A stretch of DNA of 64,000 nt from assembly GCF_900182935.1 (NCBI RefSeq), contig NZ_FXUE01000001.1, positions 434,001-498,000 of the forward strand, written 5' to 3'. This DNA comes from Fibrobacter sp. UWB10. Lineage in GTDB: Bacteria > Fibrobacterota > Fibrobacteria > Fibrobacterales > Fibrobacteraceae. The notes beneath the pieces were generated by a model. It was not told where the DNA came from. It made no database searches and saw only the letters and a program-made list of their open reading frames with translations. Below are positions 51,032 through 62,900 of this stretch, one piece after another. The position numbers and the translations under genes were made by a program. Position 1 is the stretch's first letter; each line of letters begins with the position of its first letter.

Positions 51032-54000
51032 TTATTTTACCCGTTTTACACCAAATGTGGACGTTTTATCGTAAGAGTTCTTACCGCTGAACTTTTCAGC
51101 ATTTGCGGAATTTGCATTCGGGACGAATACAGTTTCCATCTGTAATTTATAAATATAAGCGCCCGTGGCAACTGCCCTACCCCGTTCAGACTGGATTCCG
51201 ACCTGGGTATTTGCCCATTCAACGTAGAATATAACCTTACCCGACGAAGAAAGGTACAGAGAAGAAGGCACGCTATACTTGCCAGCCAAGCGGTTCACGA
51301 AACTGCCGAGATTCGTATAAATCGGCATATTGTACTTGACCCGCAGGCTGTCCCAAGCAGCAGGTTCACCGCTGATAGAACCTCTCGGAACAGTCATTTC
51401 AATCTTCCAGATTGCACCTTGTACGCTTGCAGAATCAATTCCTTCGGCAACCACTTGACCACCCTTGATTAAATCAAGCTTATGGGTACTCGGATTCAAC
51501 ACATACATGCGGATGTTATCCTGGAATGGCACCTGCGTACGGAAGTCACCTCCCGAGCGAGACACATTTTCTTGCATGGAAACCACGAACTTGATGTTCG
51601 GATTTCCACCGCTCATAATCGGGATCCAAGGAGCATTCGTTGACGGCATATTACCGCGAGAGTCGCGCAACGCGCTGAATTCCTTGGGTTGCAAGCGGAC
51701 ATAATCGCCTTCACTTACAGCAAGTCGACTATCCTTTTCGTAATAAGCGAACATGCCCATCGAATTCACGGACAGACTATACAAAGAACGTCTGTAAATG
51801 GCAGTATCGGCATCCGAAATCTTTTCGCGGTAATAAACCAGCGAAGTATCCACCGTATTCACAGGTTCACTCAAGTCAAGGTCAAGTACGTCATACTTAT
51901 CAGATCTAGACATGTCAATTGTCGCGGTCACTATCACGGGGCCAACTTTGTCTTCTGCAAGTACAAAATTCATTTCGTACGCTGCCCCAGAGCCCAAATG
52001 CTGAGCTACCTGACCAGCTCCCACAACATCCAGGCCCCTCAACGTGCCATCGAAGTTACCACTTGTAATGCCGTAGGTGAAGGGCTTGGGCAAATCGAGG
52101 ACAGCCGTCATACCGTCGACAGCATAAGCCGGAACAGTTCCTGCCACCCAAAGCGTTTCGGGATCTGTACGGCCAAAGATAACCGAGATGCTATCCGGAT
52201 AATGCTTTTGGTCAATTGCTCGGGCATATTCGATATACACGCGTTCCGCAACACCGTCTTCATCGGCGTCGGCAATGTAAGCGTACGTCATGGGCACCGG
52301 AATCAACTTCAAGGTAATCGGAAGCTTGGGTTGACCGCATTCGGAAGCAACGGCATTTCCATTCTTATCCTTAATCGAAGCGTTCGACAAGAGTTGAGCG
52401 AACATACCTTCGGTCACTATAGAATTTCCAGCCGCATCGAATCCTATTTCAAATTCCCACACGTTCATCGATTCATTATAAAGCTGCGTGAACTTGACCA
52501 CCGGGGCATTCACCAAGTTAGAACCACTCGTACCGAACAGTTGCACCGGCCAGTCTGTGCCCGGGGCAGAAATCGGTTCGCTAAACTGCATATAAACGCG
52601 ATCGCTTGTCGCGGTATCTAAGCGTTCAAGCACAGAGACTGCCAACAGCGTCGGCGCCACACCATCTTGATAGAAGTCGGCATGACTTTCAACCTTGCCG
52701 CCCACATTAGAATACAGCGTAACAGCTCCGCTCGGATTCGTATTGACTGCGGTATCCTTGATGTTTGCTTTTATCAAGAGTTCCTTGCCACTGATACTAA
52801 TGACATCGCTAGACTTGAGCGTGTCACCGTTATAGACAAACTGCACCGAGTTAAACGACTGGTTTTCCTGATATTCGTTCGACATCGTAATCTTTAATGC
52901 ATCGGGCACATTATCGCAATCGGTGTCAACCATCTTGGCGGCATCAATAATTGGCCAAGGAGGCAATTCTTCGACAATCAAGTCTGCCGTGGCTGCCTGG
53001 TATTCAAACTGAACCGTATTTCCGGCCTTCGCATAAAGTGTTGTGACCAGAGCGCTTTCGGAGCTTACATAGAATGTAGCCACACCATTCACCAACTGAA
53101 TGGTAGTAATAGGAATCGTCGAAGTTGCAGAACTCCAGAAAAGGACATTTCCCGAAGTGGTACCCAGAGTCAGCGTCGTATTCACAGAATCCAGCAAGCT
53201 ACCCAAAGTATCAAGCAGTTGCACTCGGACTTCAACCATCTTGGGCGAGCCGCCAGCAGATGTCTGATACGTCTTATACGAATTCTTGTCGAACACCAAG
53301 TAACGTTTTTCGAGCGGAACCGTAATGGTATCAACCTCTACATTGGTTCGAGCCACAGCGCAAGCGCAGTCATACTTATTTTTACCAGAGTATCCCGGCA
53401 AGCCTGCCACATGATTATGCCAGCTCACCCATTCCATGTAGTTGTTGCCATAGGCAAGCACCGTATCTTTACCGAACACGTAAGAATCTGTACGGGTACC
53501 GTTGTCGTAAACAAAACTCTGCTTAGCTGCATTCATTTCAAGGTCATCTAAAATCCCAGTGGGGGTCACCTTGCTACGACCTTCGTAAAGGGTTTTATAG
53601 TCATCTCTTTCTACAGAATAATACGGAGTCTTAAATGGTTTTTCAAATTCAAGCGTAACGGTACGGTGTACCTGCGGACCGTTTTCCGGAGTATAATCCG
53701 GACCGTAACCAAAGATATGCTTGCCATGGTAATAGACTGTCACATAGGGATCACGGACATAAGCAACAACCCTTTCGCCACGACTATCAAGTTCCCAGTC
53801 AGATGTTTCTAACAGATTGAAATAGGGACCTTGCGTAAGATCGATTCCCTCAAAGTATTCAGGATCATCATCTGCAGTATGCGGCCTAATCGACCAGCCT
53901 TTTTCAAAATCCTTAAACTTTCCCGTTTCAAATTTCAACTGGAAAATCATTCGTCCCGAAACATCAAGCGTATCCTTAATCGTTACGGGCAAATAGTAAC

Positions 54001-56878
54001 TAGAGCCATCCAATTGCGGAGTACCATAGCTAATATCCTTTATTGATGTCATTTGACCATTGCCCTTCCAGTTCTGGGTCATGCGAGCCCAATCCACTAC
54101 TTTAATATTTGGATTATCGCCCAAATAAAGTCTCACATCAAAATCATGGAAACTCATCGTGTCACTATTCGAAATAGCCACCCAGAATTCATAGCAATCT
54201 TCCCAATTCGTACATTCAGCCTGATAGCTACTCGGTTTAATAAAAATGGCAAGATCAGCATACGTTGCTTCACTTTCGGTAGTAAAGCTATAACCCGCGC
54301 CACTATTATCATCCGTCGTCATGCCCGAAGACACGCTAAAGTAATAAGTGGTTCCCGCTTTAAGATTCGTGAGAGTCACCTCATGGAACAGCACAGCCCC
54401 ATCGCTTGAAGCTTGAGTTTCGTTCAAAGCCGACATGGATGTTCCATAATTTACTACACCGTTGGAACGGATATCGGTCCACCAGTAAATTTTGGCGCTA
54501 CGATGATCCACCTGACAAATGGTGACCCCGCTAATTTTCGGTTTCACATTCGTCATAGTAAACTGATACCACTGACCATGGTTGTCATCTCTCGAAATAT
54601 TCCTTTTGGGATCCATGCCTTCCAAGAAGAAGTAATAGGTCTTACCCATTTCAAGACCTTCAAGCGTTACAGAGCCACCTTTAGAAGCTTTGGTCTGCTG
54701 AACCGACTTAGCCCCATTTGCATCGGGAGTCGTGTTGTAGAAAACGGTAACGAGAGCAATTTCGTTCGCATCCCAACTTACAATCGCTGAAGTTTCAGTA
54801 ATAGGCGTACCGGCAATGTTACTAAACAATGGGCCCTCGGTATCAGGCGGCAAAACTGCCGCAAGTCGCTGAGCCGGCACCAACAACTGCACTGAGAAAT
54901 CTGTACATGTTTCGGTCTTATCCCATTTGCTCCAATTGTCTTCCAAAGTCGATGTCGGCATAATGCCACCCATAAGCGCTCCGAGAGGACATCTATATTC
55001 ATAAGGAATTCCACCAGCATTGTAACCATCGGGGTTTGCAGCACGATTGTGCGGGTGATTTTCATTCTTTTCACCAGCCCCCATCAAAAATGAAATATCC
55101 CATGGGTTCGCCCCCAAGCTGTAATAAATATTATCTAGAGCAAGATTAAAGTATGCCTCTTTTTCAGGGCCATCCGGAAGTACTTCCGAAAGCATGAAAA
55201 CAGCATTTGCAGCCCCCAAGTTATAACGGTTAAGTCCCCAGCTAATATTGGTATAAACGAGATTATACGGCGGCTCTGCGCTGACACTTCCAAACCTATT
55301 TTCGTAAATAGTTTTAGAACCTAAAGTTCCATCATCAGTCAATCGTCGCAAACAGTTGGTAGCTCGATGCAACAACGTATCACGATCAAGTTCGCTCACA
55401 TTATAGCTCAAGGCAGTATCCTTGTTGCTTAAGATAAGCTTAATAAACGAGAACAACACATAAGCATGCACATTTTCATAGTCGGTCACCCAACCACCTG
55501 GATAAAATCCACTTGTCAATCCAAGGAACCCTCCTCTAAAATACGGACCCGGTTCAGGATCATTGTTATTTATGTAGTTAGATGCATTATTATTGAAACT
55601 CGTATCTTTATACAAATGATACTGATAAATAGTATCCTTAGTAGCATACCACAAAGCAAGAGCGGCAGCGGCAGCATCATCGGTTTTATTAGTTTCGTTA
55701 GCTTCACCCGGATAAAAAGTGCCAAGGCCCTCAATGGATTTATAATCTCCACCAGGCACAGCAGGTGTATTAGGCAAAAGAACATTCTCGTAAATATCTT
55801 TTGCCGCTTCAAGAAGTTCTTCTGCATAGACGGGTTCAAACGCAGCCCAGCCTGCTGCAAAATACGCTAGAGCAGCAACAAACATACCCGATTGCGTACC
55901 GACACCTTTAAGAACAACACGATCAGGACCACCCAAAGAAGCCGGCTGAGCATCTTGTCTTTCGGGAAGATCCCAATAACTATGGTCAGCCATATCCACT
56001 CCAACAGAATGGTACATATCGTGTTTTTCTATAAGACCATCCGCTTTTGACGCCTTATAAAGTTTATAGATGTAATCCGCACCCACTTTTGCTTCATAAA
56101 GTACATCAGGAAATCCATCCACAATCACCGTATCATCATAAGAATTGCCGTAACGGTCTTCTGCCTTTTCCTTATACACAAGATATATCGTCGACAATGC
56201 ATAAGCTGCATAACTAAGAGTTTCGGAAACCTTAAAATGGTCACCACAGTCATGCCACCCCCCCGACAAATCGTGACCTACAGCGGAACCATCTTTCAAG
56301 TGACACGGCGCATGAAAATGGGAATTGGTATTACCGCAACGCTGTGCTCCAAAAAACTTTAGAGAGTTTTCAAAAATGGCGTTAAAGATTGAAGAATTTA
56401 CATGGAATGTAGCCGATGTATCATTACCAACAACAAGATAATATTCGCCTTGAGTATTAAGCGACGAGAAATCTGCACGATATAAGGATTCAGTTTCCTT
56501 ACTTGCTGTGGTATCACCAAAACGATAAATCCAGTTATCGTCATTAGAATTAAATACGCCATTGACCCATATACCAGGCTTTACCACATCATTTTGTATA
56601 AGGCTCAGTGAACCGCTCCACGCCTCGGCACCACTATTGGCATCTATCACCTTGAATTTATTTTCCTTCGGATCGGCCACATAAGCATACTTGGGGTCTT
56701 GTGGTCTAAAACCAGCCTGATTCACGCGAATCGCACGGCGATGATAAACATTTATAGAGTCCAAATAGCGACGACTATGCACCTTATCGGTACGGTCAAT
56801 ATTAGGGAAATTATCCGCCATGGCAAAATCCACAGCGAAGAACATTAACAACAATACAGCCTTTAACACTTTCTTCAT
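51032..56878 (-). CDS. Giant multi-modular family 9 glycoside hydrolase (1948 residues)
   Basis: A secreted or surface endoglucanase-type enzyme. The signal peptide is MKKVLKAVLLLMFFAVDFAMA. The N-terminal Ig-like domain of GH9 starts RAIRVNQAGFRPQDPKYAYV. The catalytic domain (about 155-680) has the Asp pair Asp210/Asp213 in WHDCGDHFK and acid Glu656 in KTETCTD, and HPHNRAANPDG precedes the end as usual. Two fibronectin-type domains (about 680-875) follow, then a carbohydrate-binding-like beta module (LAIFIKPSSYQAECTNW), then several Ig-like units and two Asp-rich Ca-binding-like lines (DTDCDNVPD; ADADEDGVAE). The end (TGAYIYKLQM ... FGVKRVK) resembles that of the neighbouring GH9 and may be a sorting signal. 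Codons are more A/T-rich than in that neighbour. Confidence 0.93.
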   Translation of the reverse strand: MKKVLKAVLLLMFFAVDFAMADNFPNIDRTDKVHSRRYLDSINVYHRRAIRVNQAGFRPQDPKYAYVADPKENKFKVIDANSGAEAWSGSLSLIQNDVVKPGIWVNGVFNSNDDNWIYRFGDTTASKETESLYRADFSSLNTQGEYYLVVGNDTSATFHVNSSIFNAIFENSLKFFGAQRCGNTNSHFHAPCHLKDGSAVGHDLSGGWHDCGDHFKVSETLSYAAYALSTIYLVYKEKAEDRYGNSYDDTVIVDGFPDVLYEAKVGADYIYKLYKASKADGLIEKHDMYHSVGVDMADHSYWDLPERQDAQPASLGGPDRVVLKGVGTQSGMFVAALAYFAAGWAAFEPVYAEELLEAAKDIYENVLLPNTPAVPGGDYKSIEGLGTFYPGEANETNKTDDAAAAALALWYATKDTIYQYHLYKDTSFNNNASNYINNNDPEPGPYFRGGFLGLTSGFYPGGWVTDYENVHAYVLFSFIKLILSNKDTALSYNVSELDRDTLLHRATNCLRRLTDDGTLGSKTIYENRFGSVSAEPPYNLVYTNISWGLNRYNLGAANAVFMLSEVLPDGPEKEAYFNLALDNIYYSLGANPWDISFLMGAGEKNENHPHNRAANPDGYNAGGIPYEYRCPLGALMGGIMPTSTLEDNWSKWDKTETCTDFSVQLLVPAQRLAAVLPPDTEGPLFSNIAGTPITETSAIVSWDANEIALVTVFYNTTPDANGAKSVQQTKASKGGSVTLEGLEMGKTYYFFLEGMDPKRNISRDDNHGQWYQFTMTNVKPKISGVTICQVDHRSAKIYWWTDIRSNGVVNYGTSMSALNETQASSDGAVLFHEVTLTNLKAGTTYYFSVSSGMTTDDNSGAGYSFTTESEATYADLAIFIKPSSYQAECTNWEDCYEFWVAISNSDTMSFHDFDVRLYLGDNPNIKVVDWARMTQNWKGNGQMTSIKDISYGTPQLDGSSYYLPVTIKDTLDVSGRMIFQLKFETGKFKDFEKGWSIRPHTADDDPEYFEGIDLTQGPYFNLLETSDWELDSRGERVVAYVRDPYVTVYYHGKHIFGYGPDYTPENGPQVHRTVTLEFEKPFKTPYYSVERDDYKTLYEGRSKVTPTGILDDLEMNAAKQSFVYDNGTRTDSYVFGKDTVLAYGNNYMEWVSWHNHVAGLPGYSGKNKYDCACAVARTNVEVDTITVPLEKRYLVFDKNSYKTYQTSAGGSPKMVEVRVQLLDTLGSLLDSVNTTLTLGTTSGNVLFWSSATSTIPITTIQLVNGVATFYVSSESALVTTLYAKAGNTVQFEYQAATADLIVEELPPWPIIDAAKMVDTDCDNVPDALKITMSNEYQENQSFNSVQFVYNGDTLKSSDVISISGKELLIKANIKDTAVNTNPSGAVTLYSNVGGKVESHADFYQDGVAPTLLAVSVLERLDTATSDRVYMQFSEPISAPGTDWPVQLFGTSGSNLVNAPVVKFTQLYNESMNVWEFEIGFDAAGNSIVTEGMFAQLLSNASIKDKNGNAVASECGQPKLPITLKLIPVPMTYAYIADADEDGVAERVYIEYARAIDQKHYPDSISVIFGRTDPETLWVAGTVPAYAVDGMTAVLDLPKPFTYGITSGNFDGTLRGLDVVGAGQVAQHLGSGAAYEMNFVLAEDKVGPVIVTATIDMSRSDKYDVLDLDLSEPVNTVDTSLVYYREKISDADTAIYRRSLYSLSVNSMGMFAYYEKDSRLAVSEGDYVRLQPKEFSALRDSRGNMPSTNAPWIPIMSGGNPNIKFVVSMQENVSRSGGDFRTQVPFQDNIRMYVLNPSTHKLDLIKGGQVVAEGIDSASVQGAIWKIEMTVPRGSISGEPAAWDSLRVKYNMPIYTNLGSFVNRLAGKYSVPSSLYLSSSGKVIFYVEWANTQVGIQSERGRAVATGAYIYKLQMETVFVPNANSANAEKFSGKNSYDKTSTFGVKRVK

Positions 56879-56906
56879 AATCTTATTTTACCTCCCACAA
56901 ATAATT

Positions 56907-56940
56907 AAAAAAAGGAGAATGCGCCCCCCGGCACATTCTC
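56907..56940 (-). terminator. Terminator or attenuator between the two GH9 genes
   Basis: An 11-bp stem with one G-T pair (56915-56925 with 56930-56940, loop of four) is followed on the minus strand by seven T residues. It is 10 bases after the upstream GH9 stop and only 28 bases before the ATG of the downstream GH9, with GGGAGG between. Confidence 0.88.
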
Positions 56941-56950
56941 TCCCTTATTT

Positions 56951-59900
56951 TTACTTCTTAGCTCTTCTGAAACCGAAAGTCTTGGTGAAGGTGTCGGAAT
57001 CCTTCAGAGCCTCGGTGCGGTCACCTTCGTCAGCCTTTTGCGGCAGGTAATCGCTCTTAGCTTCGGTCATGAACTTCGCAATGTACGGGCCAGTACCGAT
57101 TTTCTTTCCATCCGCACTGACAGGGTAATCTTCAGGTGCGCACCATTCCATATACATGGTCATGGTACTAGCAGGAGAAATAAATTCCTGAACCTGCGAT
57201 GTCATGAAGGAATACGTTGCCTTGTTCACGTACGTTCCAAGATTGTTGAAGAGATCCATTTCAAGATCAACCTTGTAATCGCGCTTGGCTTCGCCAAGTT
57301 CAGTCTTGTCGAGCACATCGGGCAAAGCAACTTCGATCATAAAGACCGGACCTGCACTGTGGTAGTTCCTAATGGGAGCGCCATACACATCGTGCAACTT
57401 ACTGCTACCTTCAGCCATCACGATTGTTTCTTCGCTCTTGTTCTTTGTCGTCAAGCGGAAGTTGACATTCGGATCCATCGGGATACCACCGTAGTAAATG
57501 GAATCTGGGCTCCTAGACTTGGTCACGCCATCGACAGCCGTAATCGTGAACTTGATGTTCGACACAGAACCCGTTACCGGCACCCAAGGCGTTGCATAGC
57601 CAGGATACTGGCCAGCCTTATCCTTGAAGAAGCTTGTTTCGGAATCAGAAATCAAGCGCACTGAGTCAGCAATCCAGATAGCTTCGCTATACTTGTGCTT
57701 GTAACTCAAGCGACCCATAGTCGTATTCAGCACGTAAGAAAGCGAAACACTCGGGTTCTGTTTCGGGCTAAAGAACACACCCGCACTACCATCACGGTTA
57801 CGTTCCACCACATACGGGTGACCCGCTACAGTATCCAACGGTTCAGAGAACGTGAGCGTCAGGTTGTCCTGCGTGCCATAGGTATCGTCATCCACATCGT
57901 AACCACTCCACACGGCAGTCATAATAATCGGCGGGCACTTATCAACCACAGGGTAGAACTTGTCGAAGAAGCCGCCTTCAGGACCCAAGCGCGGAGTCAC
58001 TCGGCCATAACCATCGTACGGGCCAACCGTTGCACCGCGGGCAAAAGTATTTGCAGGGGTCAACTTGACGGTGATTACAGAAACCGTATCGCTCACCAAC
58101 ACAGAATCAACAATGACAACCGGCGTTGCACCCGAAGAATCCACCGTAGACTTCTTTTCCCAATGCTGGCCGAATTCAAACGTATGTTCCCATTCAGGCA
58201 ACATGCTCTTCACTTCGCCCTTCAGGCCCCATTCCACAACGAAGCTGTCAAGCATATCCTTGTCGCGGAGCTTCTTGGCAAACTTCATGTAGAGTTCATC
58301 GGGATAACCGTCACCTTCATTGTCACGCATTTCGGCAATTGTAATGGGAACAGGTCTCGGCGTTTCGGCCACCTGGACCTGCTTACAAGCCAAGGCCGGA
58401 TCAAGTGTATTGAACGCCTTGTCAGCCACGGAATTCGTCTTCACGGTCACCGTGGTGCCTTCCTTGATAAACTGGCCGTTGGTATTTCCGGTAATAGCGT
58501 ACATCCAGCTCTTGCCATCGTTAGTGGTGGTTGCTTTACCGACCACACTAAAGGTAGCACCTGTTGCACCAATGACTTCCAAGGGCCATACCGTTTCCGA
58601 TGCCAAAATCACCGGTTCGGTAAAGGCAACCATCAAAGTATCTTCGGCGTATTCGTGGTCCGGATTTTCAAGAATTGTCACGCTCAACAGCTGCGGCATA
58701 ATGCCATCACCAATGGCGACCTTGCTTGCATTCGTTGCACCTTCGGCCTTCATGTAAACAGTCGACTTACCCGCAGGGGCAGCAGATTCTTCGATACCGA
58801 GCGAGGCCGGCAAATCAACCAAGACCTCGGACTTGTTCAAAGCCGCGGCAGCATCTACCTTGAGCGTAACCGTATCGGTCATGCCCGGCAGATACACGCG
58901 AATGCTGTCGAAGCTGTAGTCGCTGATAAGCGTGTTGCTGAATACCACCAAGAGCTTGTCGGCAACGTTGTCGCAGTCAGTATCCTGAGCAAGCACCTTC
59001 GTGGGTTCGGGGTACTTGGCTTCAGCATAGAAGCTCTGCTTCGAGACATCTTCTTCGTCGTCCGGGTCAATGTAAACCACCTGAATGGTGTCGCCCGCAA
59101 AGAACGAAATCTGCGTTCCGTTTCGAGCTTCCGGAGCAACAGAGGTTGCCGTAATGGCATTGGCGCTCTTGAAGCTACCTGGGTTCGAAGCGTCTTCGAC
59201 CATCTTAACCTTCAGGGTATCGTTCTTCTTGGCATTAATGACCAGTACATTGACCGGAGCAGAAGAACCTGCTTTATCCTTATCGGTCAGGTAAATATGG
59301 AAGCGAGTATTGGACGGATCGGCAGGAGATGCCACCGGGTTCCCCGCATCATCCTTAATGGTAAGGCTAGAAGCAGTGAGGTTTCCACGCGTAAACTGCA
59401 CGTAATAAGTACGGTTGATAAAGGCGCAGCCACCGTTTTCGGCACATTCTTCGCACTGCGGATCAGCACCTGCAAAAATGGTAAGGTCAATCTTGTTACT
59501 ACCAATCTTCATCTTCACAGGAATGTTCAAAGTCCAAAGACCCGTAGAGTCAATAGAGCCATTGCCATCGGTCACGTTATAGTGAGCGATAACACCGTCG
59601 TTTTCAGAAATCAAGAAGATTTCGTCACCGACGCGGTCAACAACAGTCTTGATTTCCTGACCGTTTGCCCAAATACGGGTAATGTAGCCTTGTTCAGAAA
59701 TATGGGCATAACCCTTCACGTACACCGTACTACTAGTTTGGTCAATCTGCACATAAGATCCGTCAGACACATTGAACGGAGCGTCAAGATGCACGTCCAT
59801 TTCGTAGTGGGCACGCTTCTTGGTCATTTCCTGATAAGACGGGCTGTAACCCCAAATGAATTCATCCTTACGATAAACCACAATAAAGGGATCCACCGGA

Positions 59901-62900
59901 ATTTCGTTATCAATGTCACCATAGTCCTTGTCTTCGTAAGGCATACCTTCATAGTCGGCGCCATCATCCAAGAACTTATGCGGAGCCCAAGACCAGTCAC
60001 CCGTCGTCTTGTCCATGTGCTTCTTTGCAGGCTGGCGCAAGGTTTCGCAAGTCTTGTAACCATCGTTACTAATGCCCGAAGAATAGGTCAAGTCAACACG
60101 CAAACGAGACTGAGACTTGATGATTGAAGATCCCAGCGGAACCGGGAAGTAATAGGCATACTTACCCGTCGTAGCATCGTAGGTGTCATCAAGACGAACC
60201 GGAAGCGCCGCGCGCATCAAGTCACGGAGTTCGCGGTCATTTTCGCAAGGCTTGTTGAAGCCCGCTTCATCGTAAGCCTGGCAAATATCGGAGTCAATCA
60301 AGGTCGCGCACTGTTCCACTTCCTCAGGCTTTGCCATAAAGTACATGCGAAGTGTCAAGCTATCAAATGCACGGGCCTCGTTGTTGTAAATATTCAAGTT
60401 CAAGAATTCCGTACCGCCAAAGTCGTACTGGTAAGCACGTACGCTAAAGTCGTACCAAGCCACCGGCGTCGTGAACTTGAGCATTTCACCAGTCTTGTCA
60501 TCGACATTGGTAAACTGGCCGTTGCTTTCGACCATATAGTAGTAAGTCGTCTTTTCTTTAAGGCCACCAATCTTTACATAGTGGAACCTGGTCGGAATGC
60601 CAGACACGTCGGCATTGCCGGCACCGCTATTAAAGGCGTAATCAGATGCCTTTGTATGCGGAACCGTATCCCAGTAAATCTTGGATTCATATTCGCCGTT
60701 CGGAGTGTACCACATGATTTCGGCACTGTCACCAAACATGTTACAGACAGTCACGTTCGTAATCTGGGCGCTTTCCACCGTATTGAGCGTGGTAAAGCTA
60801 AACGGAGTCTTTGTAGAGTCAACCATGTACTTGATGGTCTTGTTTTCCGGAACGTAGGCGTTCTGGCCAATCGCATAGAAGAAGTATCCCGTACCCGGCT
60901 GCAAGTCGCGCAGGATAATTTCATGCTGAACACCAGGCACATTGTTATCCGGAGATGCGACTTCGGTCATAGCCGATTCGCTAGTGCCATAATAAAGGTT
61001 TACGGTACCGCGGTTAGAAAGTTTGACCACCACAATGGCAGAGTCCATGCTCACGTGACGGATTTCAACGCTCACGCCCGGGGCAATCGTGCGGTCGAAC
61101 TTGGCAGCAGCAAGCATACCGGAGCTTACAAGAGTTGCCGCAGCATCGATACAGGTTTCAGACTTATGGTAATCTTCCCAGCTCTTGTTGTCGGGAACCA
61201 TGGAGTTTGTAGCCCCCGGAGTCACACCACCATAAAGGGCACCAACAGGCGGGCGGTACTTGTAACCGGCACCCGGCTGGTTCTTGCCTTCGGGGTTAGC
61301 GGCGCGGTGGTGCGGGTGAGCATCGTTCTTGTCACCCACGCCCAAAATGTAAGACACATCCCACGGGTTTACGCCCAACAAGTAGTTCAACTGGTTAATA
61401 CCCAGCTGGTGCATTTCGTCGGCCTTCCAGTTCGGGGTTCCCAAGTTCGGGAGAACCAAGTTCTGCTTTTCAATATCCTTGGCGACATCGGCATATGCCA
61501 AAACTTCAAAGATGTTACCGGCCTGGTAACGGTTGTAAATCCAGGTCTGGTCCGTCTGCATCGAGTACCAAATAGGATCGTACTTGACTTCGTTACCCTT
61601 CCAGCCGATATCCTGAACCATGTAATTGGAAGGATCCTTGCGGGGCAAAACGATTGTCGCAGTACCGGCACTCACGTCACTCAAGTTATGAATCATGCTC
61701 ATGATACAGTCTTCAATGGCGTTGAGACGTTCTTCCTTGGTCATGCCAAATTCATTAATAGCCTTGTTTTCGTCAGCAAGAATCAACTTGTAAAGAGCAT
61801 AGGTGGCATAGGCATAAGCGTTAGCCCAGCTGGTATTCTTGACGTTCTTTAAGAAGCCCTTGTTGTCCGTCACGAACCAACCACCCTCAAAGCAGCCCAC
61901 GCAGTTTTCCATGAACGACTGCGGAACCGTCGTGCCAAGCGTCTTGGAACGGATAGCGTCGTCACCATACTTCGAATCGCCTGTGGCATACCAAAGGGCA
62001 ACAGAGGCGAGAGCCAAATCATCGAAATATTCGTTGTTGCCGTTGTAGGCCGGAGAAGACCAGCCGGCAGCTTCGGTATTATTCTTATAGGTCTTGCCTT
62101 GTGCCATCGATTTTGCAAATTCATACATTTCCTTTGCAACCTTCAAACAGCTGTCGGCAAAAGCCATATACCGAGGATCATTAAAATCGGAATAAAGCTT
62201 ACCCACAAGAGCAAGGCCCGCCGCCGTTTCACCGCCGATATTTGCACCGATTTCGCCAAGGCGCACGGTACGAGACATAGGACCACCACGGTCCGTCGCT
62301 GCAGCAGAACCATCAACAGGCAGCAAGTCGCTATTTTCAGGACGGCCCCACCATCCGTGGTCAGAACCGAAGTTACCCACAGAAAGCGCCATATCGTCAA
62401 TCACGCCCTTGGCACGTACATAAGCACGCAACACAAAGTCGGCGCCATGCTTTGCTTCACGCATCATGTCCGGAATAGCATCCCTATTGACGGTTTCGCC
62501 ATGGTTAAAGGCATAATGGTCTTCGTCGGCATCGGCATTTGTAGCCGCAAGCACGGCCGCCACCATAAACGCATACATCTGGGTCTGGGATTCCTTCAGA
62601 TGGTCGCCGCAGTCATAGTAACCACCCTGCAGGGTTCCGGCAAGAGCCGCATTATACTGGTCGCGTACATCAGCAGCACCCGTAACTACAGCACCAGCAC
62701 CATCTTTCATGTGGCTTGCCGGGTGGAACCAGGAATCGCCATCGCCGCTACGGTTAATGCCATAGAACTTAAGGGCGGCATCCTTCACCATGGAGTACAC
62801 CTTGTCACTCACAATGAAGGTACTGGAAATGTCGTTTCCTACCTTAATACGGAGTCGAGTCTCTGTAGGCACATTTCCGGGGATATTACCCACCTGGATA

